A DNA stretch of 64,000 bases from Microvirga roseola (GCF_020866965.1 NZ_JAJATX010000008.1:78925-142924), one strand, 5' to 3'; numbered from the stretch's first letter, positions 1 through 10,016 are shown. Notes: generated by a model not told the origin, from the sequence alone. Program-made: numbers and translations.

Positions 1-765
<765 letters not shown>

Positions 766-771
766 GCCGCC

Positions 772-1542
772 TCAGACGGCGCCCTCGTCGGGAATGTTGA
801 GGATCGTGCCGCAGGCCTTGCAGTGTACCGCATCCCGATCGTGACGTTGCAGGCCGCAGACAGGACAGGGATGGCGGACCTTGTTCGGCCTCAACAGGAC
901 CTGCACGAGCCTTAGAAACAGCGTCACGCCGAAGATCATGATGACGACGGACAGAAGATGGCCGAGCGTGCCTGTCAAGGTAATGTCGCCGAAGCCGGTC
1001 GTGGTGAGAGCCGCTATGGTGAAATAGAGCGCATCCACGTAGTTGCCGATCTCAGGATTGGTCCATCGCTGCGTCTCGTAGACGAAGCCGGTCATGATGA
1101 AGATGAAGACGCCGAGATTGACGGTTGCGATGATCAGTTCCTCGTTCCGGCGGAAGAAGGTACTGTCGCTCCGCAGGCGGACGAGCAGTTGATAGGTATG
1201 CAGGAGACGCACCGTCCGTAGGATGCGAATGAAGCCAAATCCCTCTCCCACAACCGGCGCCAGGAAGGAGACGATGGCGGCGAGGTCAGCCAGGGTCACC
1301 GGATGCACCAGATATCTCCAGGGCCTGCCGCTGATCGCGAGGCGGGCCGATAAATCGGCCAGGATGAAGATTCCGAAGATGGCATCGAGCCACCACTCAA
1401 GCTCCCGCAGACGCGGCAGGAACGATGACACGACGATATAGGCGATCGTGGTCAGGTCAAAGAGGAGGAGCGCATAGCGGAAGCGATGGGCTTCCGGCGT
1501 GTCGCCCTCATAGAGAAGCCTAAGCTTGCCGACGATCCTCAT
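772..1542 (-). CDS. Six-TM voltage-gated-type potassium channel with C-terminal zinc ribbon
   Basis: The 256-residue protein has several hydrophobic segments, an S4-like stretch with regularly spaced arginines (FIRILRTVRLLHTYQLLVRL), a pore helix and the K+ selectivity filter TTTGFGD before the last membrane helix. This is the Kv/ion_trans plan (Pfam PF00520/PF07885). The cytoplasmic tail carries two CxxC knuckles (CPVCGL and CKACG) that would bind one zinc as a small ribbon, an uncommon ending for a bacterial channel. It should sit in the inner membrane and conduct K+. The gene converges with the ABC ATPase gene and is divergent from the HAD phosphatase gene, with 178 bp between the starts. 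Confidence is high for the channel and moderate for zinc binding. Confidence 0.88.
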   Translation of the reverse strand: MRIVGKLRLLYEGDTPEAHRFRYALLLFDLTTIAYIVVSSFLPRLRELEWWLDAIFGIFILADLSARLAISGRPWRYLVHPVTLADLAAIVSFLAPVVGEGFGFIRILRTVRLLHTYQLLVRLRSDSTFFRRNEELIIATVNLGVFIFIMTGFVYETQRWTNPEIGNYVDALYFTIAALTTTGFGDITLTGTLGHLLSVVIMIFGVTLFLRLVQVLLRPNKVRHPCPVCGLQRHDRDAVHCKACGTILNIPDEGAV

Positions 1543-1720
1543 CGGGACAGCCCGTCAAAGCGGCCGGGAAAAGTGCGGGTCATGGGAGCAACGGGGCGAG
1601 GTGAAGGTTTATCCATTGCTCATTTATCTGTAAGGCAGGGGCGAAATTCCAACGGGCGAGTCTCGAAGCTTTGCCTTGCCCACCTTCTTTTCCTCCCGAT
1701 CCGCACGACGAGACAGCCCG

Positions 1721-2380
1721 ATGCTTAAAGCCCTGATCTTCGACATGGACGGCACCCTGGTCCACAGCGACCCCATCCACCTCCAGGCTTTTGCCGAGAT
1801 TCTCGGCCCCGAGGGCGTCGAGATCACCGATGACCTCTACAGGACTTCGATCATCGGCCGGACCAACGAGGCCATTTTTGCCTCCCTTCTGCCGGATCAT
1901 CCGGTCGAAGAGCACCAGGCCTTTGCCGACCGCAAGGAGGCGGCCTTCCGCCGCCTGGCGCTGAATCTCAAGCCCCTGGACGGGCTGAACCATCTGCTCG
2001 ACTGGGCCGATGCGCGCGGCATAAGGATCGGCCTCGTGACCAATGCTCCGCTGCTGAACGCAACCCACATGCTGGACGTGCTCGACATCACGGATCGGTT
2101 CGAGGTCAAGATCACCATCGAGCAGGTCGCCCGCGGCAAGCCGGATCCCCTGCCCTACCTCACGGCCCTGGAGCGACTGGGCGTTGCGGCAGAGGCGGCC
2201 ATCGCCTTCGAGGATTCTCCCTCAGGCATGCGCGCCGCCAAGGGCGCGGGGATGTTCTCGGTGGGCGTGCTGACGGGCCTGACGGCGGACGAGATGAAGG
2301 CCGTCGGCGCCGATGCGACCATCGACACCTTCCATGACAGCGCTCTCTGGGACATCCTGGAGCGCAGGACCGCCGCCTGA
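1721..2380 (+). CDS. HAD-superfamily phosphatase (beta-phosphoglucomutase/phosphoglycolate phosphatase-like)
   Basis: The 219-residue protein shows all HAD motifs: FDMDGTLV with the nucleophile and acid Asp pair near the N-terminus, the motif II threonine in LVTNA, the motif III lysine in GKPDP and the motif IV acid pair in FEDSPSG. The segment between motifs I and II is a helical cap (subfamily IA). It probably dephosphorylates a small sugar- or glycolate-type phosphate in the cytoplasm; the exact substrate is unknown. The frame is open 45 bases further upstream, but ATG 1721 starts the conserved MLKALIFDMDGT strand directly and was chosen for that reason. Confidence 0.9.
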   Translation: MLKALIFDMDGTLVHSDPIHLQAFAEILGPEGVEITDDLYRTSIIGRTNEAIFASLLPDHPVEEHQAFADRKEAAFRRLALNLKPLDGLNHLLDWADARGIRIGLVTNAPLLNATHMLDVLDITDRFEVKITIEQVARGKPDPLPYLTALERLGVAAEAAIAFEDSPSGMRAAKGAGMFSVGVLTGLTADEMKAVGADATIDTFHDSALWDILERRTAA

Positions 2381-2393
2381 GGCAGGTCCTCGC

Positions 2394-2801
2394 TCAGGCC
2401 GCCCTGTACGGCTTCGGCACCGGAGCCGAATCGGCAGCTTCGGCCCTGTCGTAGCGCCGGCGCGCCTCCAGGATCTCGTCGCGGTTCGCGACAGCCCACA
2501 TGCCGAGCTCACGAACCGTCTTGAGCAGGGAGCAGCCTAATCCTGTGAGCTCATAGTCAACCCGGGGCGGAATCGTCGGATAGACGGTGCGCGTCACGAG
2601 GCCATCCCGCTCGAGTCCTCGCAGCGTCAGGGTCAGCATCCGCTGCGAGATGCCATCGACGACCCGGCGCAGCTCGTTGAAACGCCTGGGTCCCTCGCCG
2701 AGCTGGACCACGACCTGAACGCTCCACTTGTCGCCGATCTGGGACAGGATCTCCGTCACGATCCGGCAATCGGTAGGCACATGGATGTAACTGAGTGACA
2801 A
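2394..2801 (-). CDS. HxlR-family winged-helix transcriptional regulator
   Basis: This 135-residue protein has the HxlR pattern: an N-terminal Cys (TDCRI), IGDKWSVQVVVQLGEGPRRF, then ISQRMLTLTLRGLERDGLVTR followed by a beta wing. Such proteins bind DNA as dimers and often repress or activate a divergent redox or detoxification gene. The start is a TTG codon placed 7 bases after a perfect AGGAGG. The neighbouring divergent gene (102 bp apart) encodes a flavin reductase-like protein, the likely target. The shared intergenic region holds an inverted repeat, GGAAC-N9-GTTCC, near 2860-2878. Confidence 0.9.
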   Translation of the reverse strand: MSLSYIHVPTDCRIVTEILSQIGDKWSVQVVVQLGEGPRRFNELRRVVDGISQRMLTLTLRGLERDGLVTRTVYPTIPPRVDYELTGLGCSLLKTVRELGMWAVANRDEILEARRRYDRAEAADSAPVPKPYRAA

Positions 2802-2903
2802 GAAAGTGCCTCCTTGTGCGCTTTTCAGAAAGTTACTTAATGAGCATCGGTTACAAAACGGAACTTAGTCGTTGTTCCGGCCCATGGCAAATCAGGAGAC
2901 ACA

Positions 2904-3500
2904 ATGACCCTCAAGCTTCACACCATCGTCGTCAGCACCCGCCCCGGCCGGATCGGGCCGAGATTGCGAAATGGTTCAACGGCTTTGTAGCAGAGCACGG
3001 CAAGTTCGATCCGACCCTGATCGACCTGGTCGATTTCAAGCTGCCGATCTTCGACGAACCCGACTTTCCGATGATGCAGAACTACAAGAATGCCCACACG
3101 AAGGTCCGGGCGGAGAGCGTGAGATCCGCCGATGCATTCGTGTTCGTGACCCCGGAATACAACTACTCGCCGCCTCCCTCCCTCGTTAACGCCATCAGCT
3201 ATCTCTCGCTGGAGTGGAACTATGCCCCCGTCGGCTTCGTGAGCTATGGCGGCATTTCGGGCGGTCTGCGTTCCGTGCAGGCGGCCAAGCAGCTCGTGAC
3301 GTCGATGAAGATGATGCCGATTCCGGAAGGCGTGCCCATGCCGATGGTCTTCCAGAACCTGGACGAGAGCGGCAATCTCAAGCCGACCGACATCTACAAG
3401 TCCTCGGCCGCGGCGATGCTCGACGAACTGCACCGGTGGGCCGAGACGCTGAAGCCGCTGCGGATCGAGCGCAAGACGCCCCCTCAAGGCGGCTGCCTGA
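2904..3500 (+). pseudogene. NADPH-dependent FMN reductase-like protein, broken by two compensating single-base indels
   Basis: ATG 2904 follows AGGAG and starts MTLKLHTIVVSTRPGRIGP, the N-terminus of the flavodoxin-like FMN reductase family. The frame then ends early (TAG about 2988). The rest of the family sequence (IAKWFNGFVAEHGKFD, FVFVTPEYNYSPPPSLVNA, SYGGISGGLR) continues in another frame from about 2961, as if one G were missing from CCGGAG. At 3469-3483 one extra C in a five-C run throws off the C-terminus; with four C the protein would end KTPLKAAA at TGA 3498-3500. The span of 597 bases is exactly 199 codons, so the two indels cancel. An intact version would be a cytoplasmic FMN- and NAD(P)H-binding reductase. 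Either a sequencing error or a true lesion is possible. Confidence 0.8.
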
Positions 3501-3521
3501 GCCGAACGCTGGATAATGGAA

Positions 3522-3554
3522 AAAGGCACCGCCGTGGCGAACGGCGGTGCCTTT
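3522..3554. terminator. Bidirectional hairpin terminator between convergent genes
   Basis: A perfect 13-bp stem (AAAGGCACCGCCG / CGGCGGTGCCTTT) with a 7-base loop lies between the FMN reductase stop and the end of the alcohol dehydrogenase gene. A-rich and T-rich edges give a short U tract on both strands, so it can stop both converging transcripts. Confidence 0.85.
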
Positions 3555-3576
3555 CCCGTTTGCGGACGCGAGCCGG

Positions 3577-4740
3577 TCAGAGCCGCCCGGCCAGCGCGTC
3601 CTCGAAGAGCTTGCGGGCGCTTTCCTTGGTGATCGGCACCGGGTTGCCGCCGGCGGTCGGATCGTTGGGCGCCATGTCGGACATCTCGTCGAAGCGCGCG
3701 CTGTCGACTTTCAGGCCTTCGAGGGTGTGCGGCACGCCGAGATCCTTGCGCAGTTGCAGCACCCAGTCGAGGAAGGTCTGGAAGCTCGGCTCAAGGCCGA
3801 TATAGGCGGACAGCCGCGCGATCCTCTCCTCGATGGCATTGCGGTTATAGACCAGCACGTAAGGCATGAAGACCGCATTGGTCAGGCCATGATGCGTGTC
3901 GTAGAGCGCACCGGTCGGATGCGAGAGCGCATGGATCGCCCCCAGCCCTTTCTGGAAGGCGGTGGCGCCCATGGCGGCGGCGGACATCATCTGCGCGCGG
4001 GCCTCGATGTCCCTGCCGTCTTTGTAGGCGCGCGGCAGGTATTCCTTCACGAGGCGGATGCCCTCCACCGCGATGCCGTCGGCCATCGGGTGATAGCCCG
4101 GCGCGCAATAGGCCTCGATGCAATGCGCGAGTGCATCGAGGCCCGTGCCTGCCGTGATGTGGGGCGGCATGCCCACCGTCAGTTCCGGATCGCAGATCAC
4201 GATCTTCGGCATCATGAGAGGATGGAAGATCACCTTCTTGGTGTGCGTGGCTTCCTGCGTGATCACGCCGGCGCGACCGACCTCCGAGCCTGTGCCGGCC
4301 GTCGTCGGCACGGCGATGATCGGCAGAATGCCGTTGGGATCCGCCCGGGTCCACCAGTCGCCGATATCCTCGAAATCCCACATGGGCCGGGTCTGTCCCG
4401 CCATGAAGGCGATGACCTTGCCGGCATCCAGCGCCGAACCGCCGCCGAAGGCCACGACGCCGTCATGCCTACCGCTCTTGAGAGCTTCCAGCCCCCTGTA
4501 GACATTCGTCTCGACCGGATTCGGCTTGATGTCGGAGAAGATCGCCGCCTTGAGACCAGCCGTGAGAAGCTGGTCGAGCGCCGCCTTCGTCATGGCTTGA
4601 GTCGCCAGAAACGGATCCGTGACGATGAGAGGAGCCGAGATGCCGACGGCCTTGCAGGCCTCGGCCAGTTCCGAAATGCGGCCTACGCCGAAGCGCACGG
4701 CGGTGGGATAGTTCCAGTTGGAGCGAGGTGATGAGGTCAT
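3577..4740 (-). CDS. Iron-containing (group III) alcohol dehydrogenase
   Basis: The 387-residue protein has the NAD-binding GGGSALDAGK motif, the PTTAGTGSEV motif and the metal-binding Asp/His set in GTGLDALAHCIEAY, HALSHPTGALYDTHHG. It would oxidise a primary alcohol to an aldehyde with NAD+ and Fe2+ in the cytoplasm. It is the last gene of a five-gene minus-strand run (9972 to 3577), 11 bases after the aldehyde dehydrogenase stop, and is followed by a terminator. Putrescine pathways use an amine oxidase at this step. An alcohol dehydrogenase instead suggests that the substrate carries a hydroxyl group, as gamma-glutamyl-ethanolamide does. That assignment is inference from the gene set. Confidence 0.92.
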   Translation of the reverse strand: MTSSPRSNWNYPTAVRFGVGRISELAEACKAVGISAPLIVTDPFLATQAMTKAALDQLLTAGLKAAIFSDIKPNPVETNVYRGLEALKSGRHDGVVAFGGGSALDAGKVIAFMAGQTRPMWDFEDIGDWWTRADPNGILPIIAVPTTAGTGSEVGRAGVITQEATHTKKVIFHPLMMPKIVICDPELTVGMPPHITAGTGLDALAHCIEAYCAPGYHPMADGIAVEGIRLVKEYLPRAYKDGRDIEARAQMMSAAAMGATAFQKGLGAIHALSHPTGALYDTHHGLTNAVFMPYVLVYNRNAIEERIARLSAYIGLEPSFQTFLDWVLQLRKDLGVPHTLEGLKVDSARFDEMSDMAPNDPTAGGNPVPITKESARKLFEDALAGRL

Positions 4741-4751
4741 CTTGTTTTCTA

Positions 4752-6143
4752 TCAGATCTGACGGAGGTGGTAGGATTTCGGGCGGGTGAGCGATTCATAG
4801 GCCAGCCGCGACAGGCTTGCGCCGCGGCCCGTCTCCTTCACGCCGGTCCAGGCGAGCGCGGGATCGAGATAGTCGCAGCGGTTCATGAAAACGGTGCCGG
4901 TCTCGAGCTTCTCCCCGATGGCCTCCGCCGCGTCGACGTCGGACGTCCAGATGGCGGCCGAGAGACCATAGGGCGAATCGTTCATGAGGCGGATGGCCTC
5001 CTCGTCGCCCTTCACCTTCATGATGCCGACGGTGGGGCCGAAGCTTTCGTCCCGCATGACGCTCATGGAGTGATCGACATCGGTCAGCACCTGCGGCGCG
5101 AGATAGGCCGTATTGCCCGTATCCGCCAGGAAGCGTTTGGCATCGATGTGGGCCCCTGCGCCCTTTGCCACCGCTTCCGCATTCTGCTGGCGCACGAGAT
5201 CGGCGAAGCGCTTGTGCGCCATGGGGCCGAGCGTCGTCGCCTCTTCGAGCGGGTTGCCGAGCACGTATGTGTTCACGAGATCGACCGCGCCCTCGACGAA
5301 GCGGTCATAATGCTTCTCGTGCACGTAGATGCGCTCGATGCCGCAGCAGCACTGGCCCGAGTTGAAGAAGGCGCCGTCGACGAGGTTCTCGATGGCATGG
5401 TCGATGTTCGCGTCCTCGCGCACATAGGCCGGGTCCTTGCCGCCGAGTTCGAGGCCGAGAGAGGTGAAGGTCCCCGCCGCCGCGCGCTCGATGGAGCGCC
5501 CGCCGGTGACGGAACCGGTGAAGTTGCAGTGATCGACGAGACCGCCGCTCAGGATCCGGCTCGTCTGATCGTGGCTGAGATGCAAGTTTTGGAACAGGCC
5601 CTTCGGCAGGCCCGCCCGGTCCATGGCCATCTGGAAGCGTTCGCCGGCCAGAACCGTCTGGGATGCGTGCTTCAGCAGCACCGCATTGCCGGCCATGAGT
5701 GCCGGCACGATAGTGTTGATGGCGGTCAGGTACGGATAGTTCCAGGGCGCGATCACGAGAACGAGCCCCACGGGCTCGCGCTTGATCATGCGGCGGAAGC
5801 CCGACTTCTCGTCATCGGCGGGAATGGGCTGGAGGCTCTCCTCCGCGATGCCGATCATATGGCGCGCGCGCTCCTCGACCCCGCGGAACTCGCCGCCGTA
5901 GCGCACCGGACGGCCCATCATCTGGGCGATCTCAGGCACCACCTCCTGGTTCATGGCCAGCAGGGCATCGAGGAAAGCGGAGAGCCTGCTCGCGCGCTCA
6001 GCCATGGATGTGCTGCGCCATGCCTTCTGCGCCTCGCGTGCCGCGGCGATGGCCGCATCGATGGCCGCCTCGGACATGATGGGACGGCGGACGAACTCAC
6101 GCCCGTCGATGGGAGAAATACAGACGATATCGGTGTCGGCCAT
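4752..6143 (-). CDS. NAD(P)-dependent aldehyde dehydrogenase
   Basis: The 463-residue protein has the full aldehyde dehydrogenase fold markers: APWNYPY (cofactor pocket), FTGSVTGGRSI, the general base in LELGGKDP and the catalytic Cys in FFNSGQCCCGIERI. It would oxidise an aldehyde to its acid using NAD(P)+. Its place between the glutamine-synthetase-like gene (12 bases upstream) and the alcohol dehydrogenase gene (11 bases downstream) indicates that the two dehydrogenases act in series on the same gamma-glutamylated intermediate. PuuC plays the equivalent role in putrescine breakdown. Substrate assignment is inferred. Confidence 0.92.
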   Translation of the reverse strand: MADTDIVCISPIDGREFVRRPIMSEAAIDAAIAAAREAQKAWRSTSMAERASRLSAFLDALLAMNQEVVPEIAQMMGRPVRYGGEFRGVEERARHMIGIAEESLQPIPADDEKSGFRRMIKREPVGLVLVIAPWNYPYLTAINTIVPALMAGNAVLLKHASQTVLAGERFQMAMDRAGLPKGLFQNLHLSHDQTSRILSGGLVDHCNFTGSVTGGRSIERAAAGTFTSLGLELGGKDPAYVREDANIDHAIENLVDGAFFNSGQCCCGIERIYVHEKHYDRFVEGAVDLVNTYVLGNPLEEATTLGPMAHKRFADLVRQQNAEAVAKGAGAHIDAKRFLADTGNTAYLAPQVLTDVDHSMSVMRDESFGPTVGIMKVKGDEEAIRLMNDSPYGLSAAIWTSDVDAAEAIGEKLETGTVFMNRCDYLDPALAWTGVKETGRGASLSRLAYESLTRPKSYHLRQI

Positions 6144-6155
6144 GATGATGCTTTA

Positions 6156-7526
6156 TCAGATGATTTCGAAGTAGCGGGCGAGCTGCCAGTCGGTGATGGC
6201 CTTGCGGGCCTCACGCTCCTCCCATTCGCGCGTTGCGGCGTAATGGTCAACAAAGGTATCGCCAAAGAGCTGGCGCGCCGCCTGAGAGCCCTTGAGCCGC
6301 TCGGCGGCCTCACCCAGCGAGCGCGGCAGGGCGCGCTCCTTCGGGTGTTCGACCGCATAGGCGTTGCCCGCGACGGGCTCGCCCGGATCGACCCGGTTCT
6401 CGATGCCCCAGAGGCCTGAGCCGATGGCGGCGGCGAGCGCGATATACGGATTGATATCGGCGGCGGCGACCCGGTACTCCACCCGCTGCGACTTCTCGGA
6501 GCCCGGAATGACGCGCAGCGCCGTGGTGCGGTTCTCCACGCCCCAGGCGGAATCCGTCGGCGCCCAGAAGCCGGGGATCAGCCGTGTGTAGCTGTTCACC
6601 GTGCAGGCGACCATGGCAAGGATCTCGGGCATCAGCCTCTGCTGGCCGCCCACGAACCAGCGCATGGTCTCGGACATGCTGTGCGGCTTCTCGGGATCAT
6701 AGAAGGCGCCCTTGCCGGTGCGGATATCGCGCAAGGACGCGTGCAGGTGGCCGGACTGGCCGGGCCAGTCGCGCGACCACTTGGCCATGAAGGTCGCCAT
6801 CCAGCCACGGCGCTGCGCCAGGATCTTGGTATATGTCTTGAACAGGGCCGCCTTGTCCGCCGCGCTCAGCGCATCGTCCACGCGGATTGCGGCTTCCAGC
6901 ACGCCGGGACCGGTCTCCGTGTGCAGGCCCTCGATCTCGAAATCCATCTTCCGCCCGAGGTCGAGAAGCTCGTGGTAGAAATCGGAATGGACGCCGGAGC
7001 GCAGCACCGAATAGCCGAAGAAGCCCGGCGTGATGTTCTTCAGGTCCCGGTAGCTCTTCTCGCGCACGGAATGCGGAGTTTCCTCGAACAGGAAGAACTC
7101 GAACTCGGCGGCGGCCGAGACGGCGAAGCCCATATCCTCCGCCTTCTTCAGAACCCGGCGCAGAACGCCGCGCGGACAGGCGGCCTCCGCATAGCCCTCG
7201 AACTCGGCGAGGAAGAACGGCAGGTCGTTCTCGAACGGAACGAGCCGCATGGATTCAGGGATCACCCGCGCCGTCGCATCGGGATAGGCCGTGTGCCAGC
7301 CGGTGAGCGTCGTGTTGTCGTAGAGCTGATCGTTGGAGTCCCAGCCCAGCACCACGTCGCAGAAGCCGAATCCCTTCTCCAGGGCAGATTCGAACTTGTC
7401 GCGGGCCATGTACTTGCCGCGCATGATGCCGTCCACATCGGTGAGGCCGATCTTGACGAAGGGAAGATCGCGGCTGCGTACGTATTCGGCAGCGTCGGCG
7501 GCTGTCTTGATCTTGGGAGCGTCCAT
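6156..7526 (-). CDS. Glutamine synthetase-family ligase (gamma-glutamyl-amine synthetase-like)
   Basis: The 456-residue protein carries glutamine synthetase motifs: EFEFFLFEE (metal ligands), SGHLHASL, PTDSAWGVENRTTALRVI and VEYRVAAADINPY. It lacks the adenylylation-loop pattern of nitrogen-assimilating GlnA, and its context is catabolic. Family members such as PuuA, IpuC and GlnA4 join glutamate to an amine with ATP. Here it probably caps an incoming amine imported by the permease encoded just upstream. The gap to the permease gene (65 bases) holds a strong hairpin. The start codon ATG 7526 has only a weak ribosome-binding site, so coupling to upstream translation is possible. Confidence 0.9.
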   Translation of the reverse strand: MDAPKIKTAADAAEYVRSRDLPFVKIGLTDVDGIMRGKYMARDKFESALEKGFGFCDVVLGWDSNDQLYDNTTLTGWHTAYPDATARVIPESMRLVPFENDLPFFLAEFEGYAEAACPRGVLRRVLKKAEDMGFAVSAAAEFEFFLFEETPHSVREKSYRDLKNITPGFFGYSVLRSGVHSDFYHELLDLGRKMDFEIEGLHTETGPGVLEAAIRVDDALSAADKAALFKTYTKILAQRRGWMATFMAKWSRDWPGQSGHLHASLRDIRTGKGAFYDPEKPHSMSETMRWFVGGQQRLMPEILAMVACTVNSYTRLIPGFWAPTDSAWGVENRTTALRVIPGSEKSQRVEYRVAAADINPYIALAAAIGSGLWGIENRVDPGEPVAGNAYAVEHPKERALPRSLGEAAERLKGSQAARQLFGDTFVDHYAATREWEEREARKAITDWQLARYFEII

Positions 7527-7557
7527 CCGGAAAAAACCTTGAGCGAGGGAATGTATG

Positions 7558-7582
7558 GGGAGCGCGCCTCATGCGCGCTCCC
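7558..7582. other. Intercistronic hairpin in the amine operon
   Basis: A perfect 10-bp stem (GGGAGCGCGC / GCGCGCTCCC) with a CTCAT loop lies between the permease and synthetase-like genes. On the transcribed minus strand no U-run follows, so it looks more like an mRNA-stabilising or attenuating structure than a full terminator. Confidence 0.55.
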
Positions 7583-7591
7583 TTGGTCTCG

Positions 7592-9121
7592 TCAGTAGGA
7601 CTTGTATTCGCCCTGCCCCTTGGTGAGAGCGAACTCCTCCTCGGGAGAGAGGATCAGCTTGTGACGGCCGTGGACCAGGAAGTAGGCCATCATGACCGCA
7701 TAGTAGATCGCCACGCCGATCACGCCGGCCCGGAACACGGGATCCGCGAACTGGAAGTAGAGCGTGACCGCCGCGATGATCATGCAGATCGCCGCGCCTG
7801 CGATGCCGAACGGGCTCTTGTAAGGCCGTGCGATGTGCGGGAACTTCTTCTTGAGGACGATGTAGGACATGCCCTGCATGAAGTAGGCCAGCATCGCGCC
7901 CGCCACCGCCATGTTGAGCAGGGTGCCGCCGATCACGCCGGCGCCGGCCTCGGCGCCGACCGAGAACCAGATGATCATCATCACCACGAGGCCCATCACC
8001 GCGCCTGCGATCAGCGCCACGTGCGGCGTCTGGCGCCCGCCATGCGTCACCGACAGGAAGCTCGGGAAGTAGCCCGCCCGCGAGAGCGAGTAGATCTGCC
8101 GCCCGAAGGCAAAGATGATGGTGTGGAACGAGGCGATGAGGCCGATGACCGCGATCGCCGCGAGGATCTTCGCGATGTCCGAACCGAACAGGGTGCGGAA
8201 CCCATCGAGAAGCGGCTCGCCCGACTTGCCGAGAACGGCGGCACCCGGCGCGATACCCGTGTTCAGGAAGAGCACGAGGAAGGCGGAGACGATGAGCGTC
8301 AGGATGCCCGCGATGATGCCCTTCGGCATGTCGCGCTGCGGGTCGTGCGATTCCTCCGCCGCCAATGGGAGCTGTTCGATGGCGAGGAACAGCCAGACGG
8401 CGAAGGGCAGCGACGTCAGGATGCCGGCGACGCCCATCGGCAGGAACGGCCCGTTTCCTTGGGGCAGTTCTGTGCCGTCGGCGCCGATGTTCAGCGCCCA
8501 GCGGGAGAAGTCGAACTCACCGGAGACCAGCACCGAGACGTAGAAGAAGGCGAGCACCGCGAGCGCCATGAGCGTCACGGTGACGGTCACCTTGAACGAC
8601 AGTTCGACGCCGACGATGTTGAGCCCGACGAAGAGCGCATAACAGAGGACCCAGTAGACCGGCTGGAATGCAGGCGACGTCTCGAAGATCGCCGAGAGAT
8701 AGGCGCTGATGAAGAACACGATCACGGCCGGGGTCAGCACGAACTCGATGTTCTCGGCAATGCCCGTGATATAGCCCGCCCACGGCCCCATGGAGGTGCG
8801 GGCGAAGGAATATGCGCCGCCCGTATGCGGCAGGGCCGGCGACATCTCGGCCAGCGAGAAGGTGAGACCGAGATACATGATCGCGATGATGATCGTCGCG
8901 AAGAACATCGAGCCGAAGCCGTTGGCGAGGCCGAGGTTCCAGCCCGAATAGTGGCCCGAGATCACCGCGCCGACGCCGAGCGCCCAGAGCGACCAAACGC
9001 GGGCGTGCCGCTTGAGGCGACGCGCTTCGAAATAGGTTGCGTCCACCGTGGTGTAGGTAATTCCGGCGGCGCTGTGCACCCCGGTCTGCGGGGTCGGTGC
9101 CCCGGCGCTTTCGATCGACAT
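7592..9121 (-). CDS. APC-superfamily amino acid/amine permease, ethanolamine permease-like
   Basis: The protein from ATG 9121 has 509 residues and about 12 membrane helices. Its opening (GAVISGHYSGWNLGLANGFG) and the segments SLAEMSPALPHTGGAYSFAR and FLAIEQLPLAAEESHDP resemble the ethanolamine/basic amino acid branch of the APC superfamily. It would import an amine by proton symport across the inner membrane. The frame is open further upstream to 9235, but that extension overlaps the previous gene. GGAGGAAGAGAC directly before ATG 9121 is an excellent ribosome-binding site and decides the start. It is the second gene of the operon, 62 bases after the amidohydrolase-like gene. Confidence 0.9.
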   Translation of the reverse strand: MSIESAGAPTPQTGVHSAAGITYTTVDATYFEARRLKRHARVWSLWALGVGAVISGHYSGWNLGLANGFGSMFFATIIIAIMYLGLTFSLAEMSPALPHTGGAYSFARTSMGPWAGYITGIAENIEFVLTPAVIVFFISAYLSAIFETSPAFQPVYWVLCYALFVGLNIVGVELSFKVTVTVTLMALAVLAFFYVSVLVSGEFDFSRWALNIGADGTELPQGNGPFLPMGVAGILTSLPFAVWLFLAIEQLPLAAEESHDPQRDMPKGIIAGILTLIVSAFLVLFLNTGIAPGAAVLGKSGEPLLDGFRTLFGSDIAKILAAIAVIGLIASFHTIIFAFGRQIYSLSRAGYFPSFLSVTHGGRQTPHVALIAGAVMGLVVMMIIWFSVGAEAGAGVIGGTLLNMAVAGAMLAYFMQGMSYIVLKKKFPHIARPYKSPFGIAGAAICMIIAAVTLYFQFADPVFRAGVIGVAIYYAVMMAYFLVHGRHKLILSPEEEFALTKGQGEYKSY

Positions 9122-9183
9122 GTCTCTTCCTCCAAGAAATGTCTGTCCCTCGGGCCACGGCACATCATGCGCCATGCCCGTCA

Positions 9184-9972
9184 TCAGAGCGTCCGTGCCC
9201 CCTCCCTCAAAAGCGGCGCGAGACGGCTTGCCCACGACGCCTGGCCGTCTTCCGTGCGGATCAGGTCGTTGCGGATCTCGATCATCAGCGGTGCGAGCCC
9301 GCGCCTTTCGGCGTGGCGTTCGAGGGTGTGGAACACCCGGTCCGCTGGCGAATAGGGTTCGTTCATGCCGACAATCAGCGCGGGTTCGCGCTTCAGGCCT
9401 GCTTCGACGCTGCGGGCGAGGCGCTCGTCCCGGTCGAAGATGAGCCCGATCTGCCAGGGACGCGGCACGTCGCGGTAGACCGGCGTGAAGGAATGGATGG
9501 AGACGACAGCCCGCGTCTGTTCCGTCCGGACGCGGGGCTCAATGAGCCGGTCAACGCCGCGATGGAAGGCGTCATAGACCTCCCGGACCCGGTAGGCCCG
9601 CTCATCCGGATCGATGGTCTCGTTCGCCGGAATGACCGTCCGCTCGCTCAGGGTCCAGATGGAATCGGGGGCGGAGGGATCGCGGTTGAGATCGAGCACG
9701 AGGCGCGAGACCGTCGCGTGAACGAGCGGCGCATCGAGGAGACGCGACAGCTCCCTCGCGGCGCCGAGCGCGCCCGGGTCCCAGGCGATGTGGCTCTCCA
9801 GTTCGGCAGGGCCTAGTCCGAGGGTGCCGTAGCGGCGGGGGAGAAAATTGGAGGCATGCTCGCAGATGAGGAGGATGGGGGAGCGCCCTTGGGGATTCTC
9901 CACGCGGGCGACCGGCTCTGCTGCCTCGGCAGCAGGCTCGACATCGGTCGCCACCCGACTCGCATTCCTCAT
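9184..9972 (-). CDS. N-formylglutamate amidohydrolase-family hydrolase
   Basis: The 262-residue protein contains the family (Pfam PF05013) metal- and substrate-site segments CEHASNFLP, HIAWDPGALG, LVLDLNRDPSAPDSI, SIHSFTP and IEIRNDLI. Members cleave N-acyl-glutamate amide bonds with zinc. Here it is the first gene of the amine operon, so it may release glutamate from a gamma-glutamylated end product, the step done by PuuD in the putrescine pathway. A role in histidine breakdown is less likely because no hut genes are near. It is divergent from the RpiR-type regulator gene across a 124-bp region with two inverted repeats. Confidence 0.88.
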   Translation of the reverse strand: MRNASRVATDVEPAAEAAEPVARVENPQGRSPILLICEHASNFLPRRYGTLGLGPAELESHIAWDPGALGAARELSRLLDAPLVHATVSRLVLDLNRDPSAPDSIWTLSERTVIPANETIDPDERAYRVREVYDAFHRGVDRLIEPRVRTEQTRAVVSIHSFTPVYRDVPRPWQIGLIFDRDERLARSVEAGLKREPALIVGMNEPYSPADRVFHTLERHAERRGLAPLMIEIRNDLIRTEDGQASWASRLAPLLREGARTL

Positions 9973-10016
9973 GCGGTCCTCCGTTGCCCTGCCGGAGCAG
10001 GTTTAGGTCCCTCTTT

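Noticed and set aside
2795..3805. A single 336-codon protein across the FMN reductase region
   Set aside because: Its first 55 and last 110 residues are out-of-frame reading and run into the convergent alcohol dehydrogenase gene. The family start and stop lie in another frame.
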